The translations under genes and the position numbers were made by a program. Under the pieces are notes generated by a model. It saw only the letters and a list, made by a program, of their open reading frames with translations. It was not told where the DNA came from and searched no databases. 35,628 nucleotides of DNA from Streptomyces silvae (GTDB lineage: Bacteria; Actinomycetota; Actinomycetes; Streptomycetales; Streptomycetaceae), in contig NZ_JAERUC010000068.1 in NCBI RefSeq assembly GCF_016745505.1, positions 1 through 35,628 on the forward strand. The letters run 5' to 3'. The first letter of the stretch is position 1. Each line of letters starts with the position of its first letter. This document shows positions 23,162-31,303 of the stretch, piece after piece.

Positions 23162-23914
23162 CTACGGGCGGCCGGGGCGGCCGAAGCGCACGGGGACGCC
23201 GGGCGAGTACAGCACGCTCAGCGGTTCCCCCTCGGGTGCGGGCAGTCCCGCCGCCGTCACCAGGGTGTCGTCGCACTCCAGGAGCTCCGCGCGGTGCAGG
23301 GGCCAGCGGGGGTGGGCGTTCGGGAGGTACATCGGGCGTCCGTGGAAGGTGCTGTGCATGCCCCACCGTGCGGTCAGGAAGTGTTCGAGCTCGGTGGGCT
23401 CCTCGATCCGTCCGCCGGTGCGCAGCACGATCCGGCTGTGGGCGCCCCGGGGGCCCGGGAGGCGCCGTCTGCTGGTGTAGGTGAGGGTGTCGGCCTCGCG
23501 CCGGATCTCCATCCGGGACCACATGTACGGAAGCCGGAAGGCGGCCCGGGCGACGGCCACGGGGATCAGCCTGGAGGCGTCCAGCGAACGGAAGGCCACC
23601 CCGCGTCTGCCGTGCGCGTCCCGGGTGTACAGCCGGACGTTGGTCTCGGGGAAGGTGCCCAGGTAGGGGATGCCGGGGAGCCTGAGCCATCCCACGCGGT
23701 ACATACGGAAGGCCACAAGACCGACGTAGGTGACCCCGTCCAGGGTGTCCGGGACGGTTCCGGCGGGCAGGAGCGGCGCGACGTCGTCGGGGTCGGCCGC
23801 CCAGTGCAGGAAGGCCAGGTCCAGCCAGGACTGCGTCATCAGCGGGTTCATCGCCGGATTCGGCGGGTCGGGCGTGACGGGCTGCGGCGTACGGGGCGTG
23901 GGCGGCACCCGCAC
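23162..23914 (-). CDS. YqjF/DUF2071 family protein
   Basis: A 250-residue protein of the DUF2071 (COG3361, YqjF) family. Visible marks are MTQSWLDLAFLHWAADPDDVAPLLPAG near the N-terminus, a VGLVAFRMYRVG strand, PYLGTFPETNVRLYTRD, GVAFRSLDASRL, and the late FLTARWGMHS element. The family adopts an acetoacetate-decarboxylase-like fold and has no established activity. The GTG start gives a proline-rich tail before the domain; a downstream ATG in AMNPLMTQSW is an alternative. It lies 55 bp downstream of the flavoprotein of the phenolic-lipid operon on the same strand, so it may be its last gene. Confidence 0.9.
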   Translation of the reverse strand: MRVPPTPRTPQPVTPDPPNPAMNPLMTQSWLDLAFLHWAADPDDVAPLLPAGTVPDTLDGVTYVGLVAFRMYRVGWLRLPGIPYLGTFPETNVRLYTRDAHGRRGVAFRSLDASRLIPVAVARAAFRLPYMWSRMEIRREADTLTYTSRRRLPGPRGAHSRIVLRTGGRIEEPTELEHFLTARWGMHSTFHGRPMYLPNAHPRWPLHRAELLECDDTLVTAAGLPAPEGEPLSVLYSPGVPVRFGRPGRP

Positions 23915-23969
23915 AGGATGGCAGACCGGGCTCCCGGCCCCTCGGCGGGTGTCCCGTCACGGGAGGCGG

Positions 23970-24983
23970 CTACTGCAGGGCGCGTACGGCGGCGGCGAAC
24001 AGCGGGGGCAGCCGGTGGGCGGCGGGCACGATCAGGCCGCCGGTCCAGGGGTGTCCCGCGGCGCGCAGCAGTGCTCCGGTGAGCAGCCGGTGGCGTCGCG
24101 TCAGCCGGGCCCACTCGGCCGGGTACGCCTCGGGCCGCCCCGCCAGGAGGCAGTCGACGGCCGCCGACGCCGTGGCCGCCGCCAGGGCGATGCCCTCGCC
24201 GGTGAGCGCGTCGACGTAACCGGCGGCGTCACCGGCCAGCAGGACCCGTCCGGCTCTCGGCGTGCTCGCGCTGCGGCGCAGCGGGCCTGCGCCGCGCACG
24301 GGCCCCGCTTCCAGGCCGCCGAGCCTGCGGGCCAGCGCGGGGAAGGCGGAGAGGTGCTGCTCGTGGGAGCGGCGGTGGCGGCTGAGCACGGCGACGCCCA
24401 CCAGCCGCTCCCCCACCGGCGTCACGTACGCCTCGCCGTGGCGCGACCAGTGGACCTCGACCAGGTCCGTCCAGGGGGCGATGCGGTAGTGCCGGCGCAG
24501 TCCGTATCTGCGCGGGGCCGGGCAGGGGCGTTCCAGGCCCAGCGCACGGCGCAGCGGGGAGTGCAGGCCGTCGGCGGCGATCAGCCAGCGGGCCGTCAGC
24601 CCCGCCGCCGTGACGCTGTCCGGGCCCTGGCGCACCTCCGTGGCCCGGCCCGGGACGACCCGCACGCCGAGCTCCTGGGCCCGCCGGTGCAGGGCGGCGT
24701 GCAGCTCGGTGCGCCGGACGCCGAGCCCGGGACGGCCCCGGAAGGCCGCCTCCGCCTGCCGGGCGCCCTCGACGTACCGGATCCCCCGGAGGTCGCGGCC
24801 CGCCGGGGTGACCCCGAGGGCGCGCAGGGCCGCCACTCCGCTGGGCATGATGCCCTCGCCGCAGGCCTTGTCCACGGGGGTGGGACGGGGTTCGACGACC
24901 ACGGCTTCCAGGCCTGCCGCGGCGGCCCGGATCGCCGCCGCCAGTCCGGCGGGTCCGCCGCCCGCCACCAGGAGGTCGATCAC
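23970..24983 (-). CDS. FAD-dependent oxidoreductase of the phenolic-lipid type operon (SrsC-like)
   Basis: A 337-residue flavoprotein. The N-terminal dinucleotide motif is LLVAGGGPAGLAAAI, then ACGEGIMPSG, and the second FAD motif GDAAGYVDALTGEGIALAA is typical of geranylgeranyl-reductase/aromatic-hydroxylase relatives. The GTG at 24983 overlaps the stop of the upstream methyltransferase (GTGA), with GGAGG seven bases before it, which decides the start. In Streptomyces griseus a type III PKS, a methyltransferase and a flavoprotein hydroxylase (srsABC) together make alkylquinone-type phenolic lipids. Gene order and families match, so hydroxylation of an alkylresorcinol ring is the best guess. 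The activity is inferred, not shown. Confidence 0.88.
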   Translation of the reverse strand: MIDLLVAGGGPAGLAAAIRAAAAGLEAVVVEPRPTPVDKACGEGIMPSGVAALRALGVTPAGRDLRGIRYVEGARQAEAAFRGRPGLGVRRTELHAALHRRAQELGVRVVPGRATEVRQGPDSVTAAGLTARWLIAADGLHSPLRRALGLERPCPAPRRYGLRRHYRIAPWTDLVEVHWSRHGEAYVTPVGERLVGVAVLSRHRRSHEQHLSAFPALARRLGGLEAGPVRGAGPLRRSASTPRAGRVLLAGDAAGYVDALTGEGIALAAATASAAVDCLLAGRPEAYPAEWARLTRRHRLLTGALLRAAGHPWTGGLIVPAAHRLPPLFAAAVRALQ

Positions 24984-25507
24984 GCGGGTGCCTCCGCGCC
25001 CGCGAGGCGGGACAGCGCGCCTTCCTCGCACCGGATGCGTACGGTCAGGAGCGCCGCGTTGAGCACGGTGAACAGGACGGCGGTCACCCAGGCGCCGTGG
25101 ACCAGCGGCAGCGCGGCCCCCTCGGCGGCGACGGCCACGTAGTTGGGATGGCGCAGCCATCGGTAGGGCCCGCCGGTCACCAGGGGCAGGCCGGGGACGA
25201 CGATGACCCGGGTGTTCCAGCGGCGGCCCAGGGTGCGGACGCACCACCAGCGCAGTCCCTGCGCGGCGGCCACCACGGCCACCATGGTCCAGCCGAACCA
25301 GGGCACGAAGGGACGGCCGGCGAGCCAGGTCTCGGCGAGACACGCGGCGAGCAGCCCGGTGTGCAGGGCGACCATCACCGGGTAGTGCCCGCGTCCGGCC
25401 TCGGTGCCGCCCCGGGCGAGGCTCCAGCGGGCGTTGCGCAGTGCCAGTGCGAGCTCGGCCAGGCGTTCGGCGGCGACGGCCAGCACGAGGGCCGCGTACC
25501 AGATCAT
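24980..25507 (-). CDS. isoprenylcysteine carboxyl methyltransferase family protein (SrsB-like)
   Basis: A 175-residue integral membrane methyltransferase of the ICMT/PEMT type with about four hydrophobic segments. The C-terminal SAM-binding signature is seen as GGPYRWLRHPNYVAVAAEGAALPL, followed by a last hydrophobic helix and RIRCEEGALS. In Streptomyces such proteins sit next to type III polyketide synthases; SrsB of S. griseus methylates alkylresorcylic acid with loss of CO2. Here the gene lies 13 bp after the PKS stop and overlaps the flavoprotein start, so all three are co-translated. The product methylated is inferred from that context. Confidence 0.9.
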   Translation of the reverse strand: MIWYAALVLAVAAERLAELALALRNARWSLARGGTEAGRGHYPVMVALHTGLLAACLAETWLAGRPFVPWFGWTMVAVVAAAQGLRWWCVRTLGRRWNTRVIVVPGLPLVTGGPYRWLRHPNYVAVAAEGAALPLVHGAWVTAVLFTVLNAALLTVRIRCEEGALSRLAGAEAPA

Positions 25508-25520
25508 GTGTTCCTCCGGA

Positions 25521-26579
25521 CTACCAGCGCAGCAGCACCAGTTCGCAGCAGAAGCCGGGGCCCATGGCCATCAGCAGGCCGGGCGTCCCGGGCTCGGGCC
25601 TCCGCCGGTCCATCGTGTCCCGCAGGACGTGCAGGACCGAGGAGGACGACAGGTTGCCGGTCTCGGCGAGCGAGTTCCAGGTGACCTCCAGGGCGCCGTC
25701 GGGCAGGGACAGGACGTCGGTGACCGCGTCCAGGACCTTGGGGCCGCCCGGGTGGCACACCCAGCGGCCGATGTCCTTCGGTTTCAGCCCGTGCTGTTCC
25801 AGGAAGCCGCCGACGTCCTCGGCGAGATAGCGGCGTACGACGTCGGGGACAGCGGGGTCCAGGACGACGGTGAAGCCGGAGCCCCGGATGTCCCAGCCCA
25901 TGACGTGCCCGGTGTCCGGGTAGAGGCGGCTGCGGGTGTCGACCACCTCGGGGCCGTCCGCCGGTGCCGGGTGGTCGCCGCCGACGAGGACGGCGGCCGC
26001 GGCGCCGTCGCCGAACAGTGCGGTGGCGACCAGGTTGGCGGGGCTCGTGTCGTCGCGCTGGAAGGTCAGGGAGCAGAGCTCGACCGAGAGCAGCACGGCC
26101 ACCTGTCCGGGCCGTCCGAGCAGGTAGTCGTGCAGCCGTGCCACCCCGGCGGCTCCGGCGACGCAGCCGAGCCCGAAGACGGGGAGCCGCTTCACGTCGG
26201 GGCGCAGGCCGAGGCGTCCGACGAGCCGCGCGTCGACGGAGGGCGCCGCGATCCCGGTGACCGAGGTGAACATCAGCAGGTCCACGTCGTCGGGGCGCAG
26301 CCCGGCCTTGCGCAGGGCGCCGCGCACGGCCTCGGCGCCGAGGCCGACGGCGGCGTCGATGAACACGTCGTTCGCGGCGCCGAAGCCGTCCAGTTCGCCG
26401 TAGCGCTCGAGCGGCAGCACCGTGTTCCGGGTGCGTACGCCCGCGTTCGCGTGGATCCGGTCCAGCACCCGGCGGTCGGCGCCCGCGGGCAGGCAGGTGC
26501 GGGCCACCATGTCGGTGACGTCTGCCTGGGCATGGCGATGGGGCGGCAGGACTCCGTGCACAGCCGCGATCCGGGTCAC
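25521..26579 (-). CDS. type III polyketide synthase (alkylresorcinol-type)
   Basis: A 352-residue chalcone-synthase-fold enzyme. The catalytic triad is visible as Cys139 (FGLGCVAGAAG), His276 (VCHPGGPKV) and Asn309 (TGNLSSSSV). The C-terminal GPGFCCELVLL loop matches the CHS GFGPG region. Residues around MFTSVTGIAAPSVDARL and LSVELCSLTFQ resemble actinobacterial alkylresorcinol synthases (SrsA type) more than RppA-type naphthalene synthases. The GTG at 26579 gives the usual family length; in-frame GTGs up to about 30 bases further upstream are also possible, all with poor ribosome sites. It probably condenses a fatty acyl starter with malonyl units to an alkylresorcinol or pyrone. The operon continues with methyltransferase and flavoprotein. 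Confidence 0.92.
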   Translation of the reverse strand: MTRIAAVHGVLPPHRHAQADVTDMVARTCLPAGADRRVLDRIHANAGVRTRNTVLPLERYGELDGFGAANDVFIDAAVGLGAEAVRGALRKAGLRPDDVDLLMFTSVTGIAAPSVDARLVGRLGLRPDVKRLPVFGLGCVAGAAGVARLHDYLLGRPGQVAVLLSVELCSLTFQRDDTSPANLVATALFGDGAAAAVLVGGDHPAPADGPEVVDTRSRLYPDTGHVMGWDIRGSGFTVVLDPAVPDVVRRYLAEDVGGFLEQHGLKPKDIGRWVCHPGGPKVLDAVTDVLSLPDGALEVTWNSLAETGNLSSSSVLHVLRDTMDRRRPEPGTPGLLMAMGPGFCCELVLLRW

Positions 26580-26698
26580 CCTGGCCACCGATTCGGAAAG
26601 GTCATGCCCCACATCCTGCCTACAGAGCGGGGCAAATCGGCGCACATGCGGCGCGCGGCTGCCGTGTTCGTGTGCCGGGGTGTCCCTACGATCGGCTC

Positions 26699-27586
26699 GT
26701 GGACACCACGGACAGACCCCATGTGCCCTCCCCTGCCGCGCGTCTGTCCGGCGCGCCGGCGGGGCTCGCGCTGTCCTGTCATCCGGGCCCGGTGGTGGCG
26801 GTGACCGGGCTCGCCACCGCACTGGCCGTCAGCTCGGGCCCCGCGCACGGCCGTTGGGTTCTGGTCGGGGCCGCCGTGCTGGCCGGGCAGCTCTCCGTGG
26901 GCTGGTGCAACGACGCGTTCGACGCCGTCCGCGACGCCGGGGCCGCGCGCCCGGGGAAGCCCGTGGCCCGGGGTGCGGTGGGGCGGGGCACGGTGTGGGG
27001 CGCGGCGTTCACCGCGCTGTTCCTGTGCGCGGTGCTGTCGTTCGCCTGCGGCGCCGCGGCGGGCGCGGCGCATATGACCGGGGTCGTGGCGGCGTGGGCG
27101 TACAACCTGAGGCTCAAGGGCACGGCGCTGTCCTGGCTGCCGTACGCGATCGGCTTCGGCAGCCTGCCGTGTCTGGTCGCCCTGAGTCTGCCGGGGAGTC
27201 CGTGGCCCGCGTGGTGGGCGGTGGCGGCGGGTGCGCTGCTCGGGGTCGCGGCCCATCTGGGCGACGTACTGCCGGACATCGAGGAGGATCTGCGGGCCGG
27301 TGTGCGCGGGCTTCCCCAGCGGCTGGGCCCGGCCCGTGTCCGGCGGCTGCTGCCCGTTCCGCTCGTCGCGGCCACCGCGGTGCTGCTCCTGGGGCCCGCT
27401 GGGGCGCCCGGCGGGCGGACGGCCGCCGTCCTGTCCGGGGCCGCCCTCTGCGCCGTGGCGGCGGCGACGCTGTGCGCCGGTCCGCGGCCGGTCGGGGCGT
27501 GGCGGAAGGCGGCTCTCGCGGGGACGGTGGTGGCGGCGTCGGCGGATGTGGCGCTGCTGCTGGCGCGGGGCACGCAGATCGCCTGA
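26699..27586 (+). CDS. UbiA family prenyltransferase
   Basis: A 295-residue polytopic membrane protein with about eight hydrophobic segments. The aspartate-rich prenyl-diphosphate motif is complete (NDAFDAVRD, the NDxxDxxxD form). The second motif reads HLGDVLPDIEEDLRAG in the cytosolic loop between later helices. The GTG at 26699 removes an unlikely upstream stretch; its ribosome site is poor. The gene is divergent from the type III PKS, 119 bp away. This suggests, but does not prove, that the phenolic product is prenylated, or that the enzyme acts on an associated quinone. UbiA homologues that do not prenylate also exist, so the substrate is open. Confidence 0.9.
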   Translation: MDTTDRPHVPSPAARLSGAPAGLALSCHPGPVVAVTGLATALAVSSGPAHGRWVLVGAAVLAGQLSVGWCNDAFDAVRDAGAARPGKPVARGAVGRGTVWGAAFTALFLCAVLSFACGAAAGAAHMTGVVAAWAYNLRLKGTALSWLPYAIGFGSLPCLVALSLPGSPWPAWWAVAAGALLGVAAHLGDVLPDIEEDLRAGVRGLPQRLGPARVRRLLPVPLVAATAVLLLGPAGAPGGRTAAVLSGAALCAVAAATLCAGPRPVGAWRKAALAGTVVAASADVALLLARGTQIA

Positions 27587-27609
27587 CGGGCCCGTACGGA
27601 CACACGTGT

Positions 27610-27648
27610 GACGGCCCGTACGGACACGTGTCGTCCGTACGGGCCGTC
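27610..27648. terminator. bidirectional terminator hairpin
   Basis: A perfect 15-bp stem (27610-27624 with 27634-27648) and a 9-nt loop, between the convergent UbiA and permease genes. A near copy of the left arm lies just before it at 27585-27600 (GACGGGCCCGTACGGA), followed by ACACGTGT, so the hairpin may have a competing pairing. Confidence 0.85.
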
Positions 27649-27664
27649 GGGTGCGGCGGGGCCT

Positions 27665-28555
27665 CTACTGGCCGGCGACACCGGTGTGTGCGATACCGCG
27701 CACGATCTGCCGCTGGAAGAACGCGAAGACGATCAGGAGCGGCGTTCCGGCGATCACCAGCGAGGCCATGATCTGCGCGTACCGCACCCCGAAGCTCGAC
27801 TGGACGTTGACGAGGCCGACGGGCAGGGTCATGCCGCCCGGGTCGGTGGTCACGAGGAACGGCCAGAGGAAGTTGTTCCAGGTGGAGATGAAGGTGAAGA
27901 TCGCCACGGCCGCCAGCACGGGCCGGGACAGCGGGATGACGATCGTCCAGAACACCCGCCAGCGGCCGGCGCCGTCGCAGAAGGCGGCCTCCTCCAGCTC
28001 CCGGGGCACGCCCTCGAAGAACTTCACCAGGATGAACACCATGGCGGGCACGGCGACCTGGGGCAGGATCACGCCCCAGTACGTGTCGACGAGGCCGAGC
28101 TGGACCATCTCGCGGAACAGGGGCGCGATGAGGACCTGCGGGGGCACCATGATGCCGGCGAGCACAAGGCCGTAGAGCAGCCGCCGGCCGCGGAACTCGG
28201 TGCGGGTGAATCCGTACGCGGCCATCGCGCACGTCACGACGGTCAGCAGGGTGGTCATGACCGAGACGTACGCCGAGTTCATGAGCCAGACCATCAGGTC
28301 GCCGGACTCCCATACCTTGCTGTAGGCGTCGAAGGTGACGCGCGAGCCGGTCCAGGAGAGCGGTGTCCTCGTCGTGTCGCCCTCCGGCTTCAGGGAGGTG
28401 GCGACGGCCCAGGCGAGCGGCAGGAGCCAGGCCGCAGTGAGGAGCAGGGCGATGACGAGCAGGGCGATCCTGCCGCGGGTCCAGCGCGGGCGGCGGCCCC
28501 CGGCGTCGGCGGACCGCGCGGCGGGGCTGGTGGTGACGGTGGCGGTACCGCTCAC
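27665..28555 (-). CDS. carbohydrate ABC transporter permease, MalG type (second operon)
   Basis: A 296-residue permease with six predicted membrane segments. The basic RRPRWTRGR precedes the first segment, LPLAWAVATSLKPEGD follows it, and the EAA loop reads EAAFCDGAGRWRVFWTIVIPLSRP. The final segment ends in FFQRQIVRGIAHTGVAG. The GTG at 28555 overlaps the TGA of the MalF-type partner (GTGA), so the two are translationally coupled. It completes a three-gene transporter without an ATPase. Confidence 0.93.
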   Translation of the reverse strand: MSGTATVTTSPAARSADAGGRRPRWTRGRIALLVIALLLTAAWLLPLAWAVATSLKPEGDTTRTPLSWTGSRVTFDAYSKVWESGDLMVWLMNSAYVSVMTTLLTVVTCAMAAYGFTRTEFRGRRLLYGLVLAGIMVPPQVLIAPLFREMVQLGLVDTYWGVILPQVAVPAMVFILVKFFEGVPRELEEAAFCDGAGRWRVFWTIVIPLSRPVLAAVAIFTFISTWNNFLWPFLVTTDPGGMTLPVGLVNVQSSFGVRYAQIMASLVIAGTPLLIVFAFFQRQIVRGIAHTGVAGQ

Positions 28556-29511
28556 TTCGCGGCCTCCTCAGCTCGGCGCCGGGACAGCAGCGGCTGCACC
28601 AGGGAGACGGTCAGGATCAGGGCGAAGAAGATGTACGAGACCGCCGAGGCGTAGCCGATGCGGTAGCCCGTGAAGCCCTGCTGGTAGACGTACTGGAGGA
28701 TCGGCCGGGTGGACTCGTCGGGACCGCCGCCGGTCATGATGTAGACCTGGTCGAAGATCTTCAGCGAGGCCAGCACCTGGAGGACCACGACCAGTCCGGT
28801 GGTGCGGCGGAGCATCGGCAGGGTGATGTGCAGGAGGCGCTTCCCGGCGCCCGCCCCGTCCAGTTCTGCGGCCTCGTACAGATGGGCCGGGATGGCCTGG
28901 AGGGCGGCCAGGTAGAGCAGGAAGTTGAAGCCGACGGTCCACCAGACGGTGGTCGCCACGATGCTGAGCATGGCGTACCGCTCGTCGGTCAGCCAGCCGA
29001 TCTCCGGCGTCAGCCCGACGGTGGCGAGCAGCTGGTCGGCGAGGCCGAAGCCGGACGGCAGGATCATGTTGAGGAAGAGCAGGCAGACGACCCCGGACGG
29101 CAGCAGGAACGGCGCGAACCAGCTGAGCCGCCACAGCCACTGGACCACCCGCAGCTGGTGGGCGAGCAGCGCCAGGGCGAGGCCGACGACGACGAGCGGG
29201 ACGGTGGACAGGACCGTGAACCAGACCGTGTTCCACAGCGAGGACCACACGTCGGGGTCGCGTACCGCCTCGGCGTAGTTGTCGAGGCCGACGAACTCCC
29301 CTCCGGAGCCGGTGATGTTCTCGCTGGTGAGGCTCATGCCCAGGCCGGATATGAGAGGCCAGACCAGGAAGGCGGCGTAGACGAGGAGGAAGGGCGCGAT
29401 GAACACCAGGCCGTGTTCGGTCCACTTCCGGTGCACGGCGCGGCCCGGGCTGCCGGCCGGTCCCCCGGCGGGCTTCGCCACGGGTGCGGGCGCCGCGGTG
29501 GTGGAGGTCAT
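28552..29511 (-). CDS. carbohydrate ABC transporter permease, MalF type (second operon)
   Basis: A 319-residue permease. A 30-residue cytoplasmic N-terminus leads into LVFIAPFLLVYAAFLVWPL and the MSLTSENI...GLDNYAEAV signature. The EAA loop reads EAAELDGAGAGKRLLHITLPML, and QVYIMTGGGPDESTRPILQYVYQQGF is typical of the MalF/UgpA branch. The ATG at 29511 overlaps the stop of the binding-protein gene (ATGA). The C-terminal SRRRAEEAAK tail is cytoplasmic. Confidence 0.93.
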   Translation of the reverse strand: MTSTTAAPAPVAKPAGGPAGSPGRAVHRKWTEHGLVFIAPFLLVYAAFLVWPLISGLGMSLTSENITGSGGEFVGLDNYAEAVRDPDVWSSLWNTVWFTVLSTVPLVVVGLALALLAHQLRVVQWLWRLSWFAPFLLPSGVVCLLFLNMILPSGFGLADQLLATVGLTPEIGWLTDERYAMLSIVATTVWWTVGFNFLLYLAALQAIPAHLYEAAELDGAGAGKRLLHITLPMLRRTTGLVVVLQVLASLKIFDQVYIMTGGGPDESTRPILQYVYQQGFTGYRIGYASAVSYIFFALILTVSLVQPLLSRRRAEEAAK

Positions 29512-30848
29512 GTCGCGGCTCCCGGGAGGGGGTTACGGGTGTCGAGGAGTGCCCGGAGCCGGGTCTTGGCCTCGGCCAGGGCGTTGCGGGGGCTGCGGGA
29601 GCCGGTGAGGACCCCGGAGAACACGGCGCCGAGCTCGATCCACATCCGGGAGGCGGAGCCGGCGAACCACGCGGGTTCGTCGAGCGCCACGTCGTCGATC
29701 ACGCCCCGGTACTCGGACTGCGGCTTCAGGGCGAGGTACGCCGGATCGTCGAGCACCGGAAGATAGGCGGGCACGTGACCGCCCTCGGCCCAGGCGACGG
29801 AGTGCTTGAGCATCCAGGCGACGAGGGTGTGGGCGGCCTCGTTCGGTGCGCCGCCGCGGTCCGACTGGTGCGGCAGGACGAAGGCGTGGCAGTCGGCCTG
29901 CGTGGCCGCGGTCCCGAAGAGCGCGGGGATGCGGGTCATGGAGAACGGGAGCCCGGTCGCCTTGAAGGTGGAGATCTCCCATTCGCCGTTGAGGTGGAAC
30001 GCCGTCTTCCCGCCGTTGAAGACACCGACGGATCCCGGGTAGTCGACGCGCCGCACCATCAGCCCCTCCTCGATGAGGCGGGCCAGGTACTCCAGGACCC
30101 GCAGCGCCTTGGCGTCGTCCAGCGCGAGGCGCCTGCCGTCCGCGGAGAGCACCGTGCCGCCGGTCTGCGCGTAGAGGCTGGAGAAGAGACGCCAGGGGGT
30201 GATGCAGTCGGGGCCGAGCGTCTCGGTCACCAGTCCCGGCTGTCCGGTCACCTTCTTCGCGGCGCGCAGGGCGTCGGCGAACTCCTCGGCGCCCCTGATC
30301 GGCTTGAGCCGGCCGCCGGCCATGAGTCCGGCCTTCTCGCAGACCTCGGTCTGGTAGTAGAGGACGAAGGGGTGGGTGTCGAGCGGGACGGCGTACTGCT
30401 TGCCGCCGGCCTGGCCCCGGCGCCAGATGTCCGGCGGGAAGTCCTCCTCGTGCACGCCGTGTTCGGCCAGCAGGCCGAGGTCGAAGGGGTCGAGGAGTCT
30501 GCCGGGGGCGAACCCCGCGAGCCGGGCGAGGTGCAGGGCGGCGAGCTCGGGGGCCCGTCCGCCCGCGCCGGCCATGCCGAGCTTGGTGTAGTACGGGGCG
30601 CCCCACTGGAGGGTCGAGGCCTCCAGGGCGATCTCCGGGTGCCCGGCCCTGAAGTCGTCCAGCATGCCCTGCATGTTGACGCCGTCGCCGCCACCGAACA
30701 GATGCCAGTACCGCAGCAGGGTCTGTCCCGGACCCGCGGCGGTGGCCGGTGCGGCACAGCCCGACAGGGAGCCCAGGGCTCCGGCAGCGGCCAGGGCGCC
30801 GGCACCGCCCGCGAGGGCTCGGCGCCGGCTGAGAAGGGGTGGTTGCAT
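29508..30848 (-). CDS. extracellular sugar-binding lipoprotein with Tat-type signal (second operon)
   Basis: A 446-residue solute-binding protein. The signal SRRRALAGG with a hydrophobic core and lipobox LSGC (Cys31) indicates a Tat-exported lipoprotein. Mature features are LLRYWHLFGGGDGVNMQGMLDDF, PLDTHPFVLYYQTEVCEKAG and FHLNGEWEISTFK, characteristic of the MalE/UgpB-type fold. The ATG at 30848 is chosen because the Tat signal begins right after it; the frame is open further upstream. The sugar is not predictable. It heads binding protein, MalF, MalG in one coupled operon and is divergent from a diiron oxygenase. Palindromes upstream (30908-31014) suggest local repressor control, yet no regulator gene is adjacent. 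Confidence 0.92.
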   Translation of the reverse strand: MQPPLLSRRRALAGGAGALAAAGALGSLSGCAAPATAAGPGQTLLRYWHLFGGGDGVNMQGMLDDFRAGHPEIALEASTLQWGAPYYTKLGMAGAGGRAPELAALHLARLAGFAPGRLLDPFDLGLLAEHGVHEEDFPPDIWRRGQAGGKQYAVPLDTHPFVLYYQTEVCEKAGLMAGGRLKPIRGAEEFADALRAAKKVTGQPGLVTETLGPDCITPWRLFSSLYAQTGGTVLSADGRRLALDDAKALRVLEYLARLIEEGLMVRRVDYPGSVGVFNGGKTAFHLNGEWEISTFKATGLPFSMTRIPALFGTAATQADCHAFVLPHQSDRGGAPNEAAHTLVAWMLKHSVAWAEGGHVPAYLPVLDDPAYLALKPQSEYRGVIDDVALDEPAWFAGSASRMWIELGAVFSGVLTGSRSPRNALAEAKTRLRALLDTRNPLPGAAT

Positions 30849-30907
30849 GGCGGCTCGTCTCGGCTCGTCTCTGAGGTGCGGGGACGCGTGACGGGGAGGC
30901 ATTGCGT

Positions 30908-31014
30908 TCGAAATTTCGACGCCTGCCCGCTACTTCGGACGGGACCGTAGGCGCGGGGAAACCCGGCGTCAATGAGTCGCGCTGAAATTGCGAACGATGT
31001 TCGGTATCACGAAC
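30908..31014. promoter_or_regulatory. cluster of palindromes upstream of the second ABC operon
   Basis: TCGAAATTTCGA (30908-30919) is a perfect 12-bp palindrome 60 bp upstream of the binding-protein ATG. CGAAC (30991-30995), GTTCG (30999-31003) and CGAAC (31010-31014) form overlapping inverted repeats with 3- and 6-bp spacers. A further GTTCG is at 30906-30910. They are candidate operators for an unlinked regulator. Confidence 0.5.
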
Positions 31015-31131
31015 GAAACCCCTTCCTCACCCCCTGCGGGCAGCGCGCACAGGGGCGCACGGGAGGAGATATCGCGGGGATGCCGACACATTTCTTACTG
31101 GGGGGTAGGCCCGCCCCGCCCCCTTGCTATA

Positions 31132-31159
31132 CCTTCCGTCTAACAAGCGGGACGGAAGG
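31132..31159 (+). promoter_or_regulatory. leader hairpin of the diiron oxygenase gene
   Basis: A 9-bp perfect stem, CCTTCCGTC (31132-31140) with GACGGAAGG (31151-31159) and loop TAACAAGCGG. It lies about 145 nt before the ATG, directly after an AT-rich possible -10 region. It may be an operator or a 5'-UTR structure. Confidence 0.4.
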
Positions 31160-31303
31160 CTGCCCGGCCGGGGCGGCCGGCGCCGGTTCCTTGCTCACGG
31201 CTGCCGTCACCTCCGGTCGGCGGCCCGGCATATGACGATCCGTCACCGCCGGCGCACATGTGACAGCACCAGGGACAGCACTGACGAACCGAGGAGCCGC
31301 ACC

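Larger units (their letters stand above)
30849..31303. other. 455-bp divergent intergenic region
   Basis: It separates the second ABC operon from the diiron oxygenase gene. No coding frame with family resemblance is present. It holds the palindromic elements listed separately, an AT-rich TGCTATACC stretch at 31126-31133 that may be a -10 region for the plus strand, and a hairpin in the leader of the oxygenase gene. Confidence 0.5.

Noticed and set aside
20361..23960. A single 1199-residue protein reading through from 23960
   Set aside because: The first 300 codons are low-complexity and antisense-frame to a clear DUF2071 gene. A good ribosome site and a membrane segment mark the ATG at 23063.
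30972..31235. Small plus-strand gene (87 codons) in the divergent region
   Set aside because: No ribosome site, no family resemblance, and it crosses the palindromes and the putative promoter.
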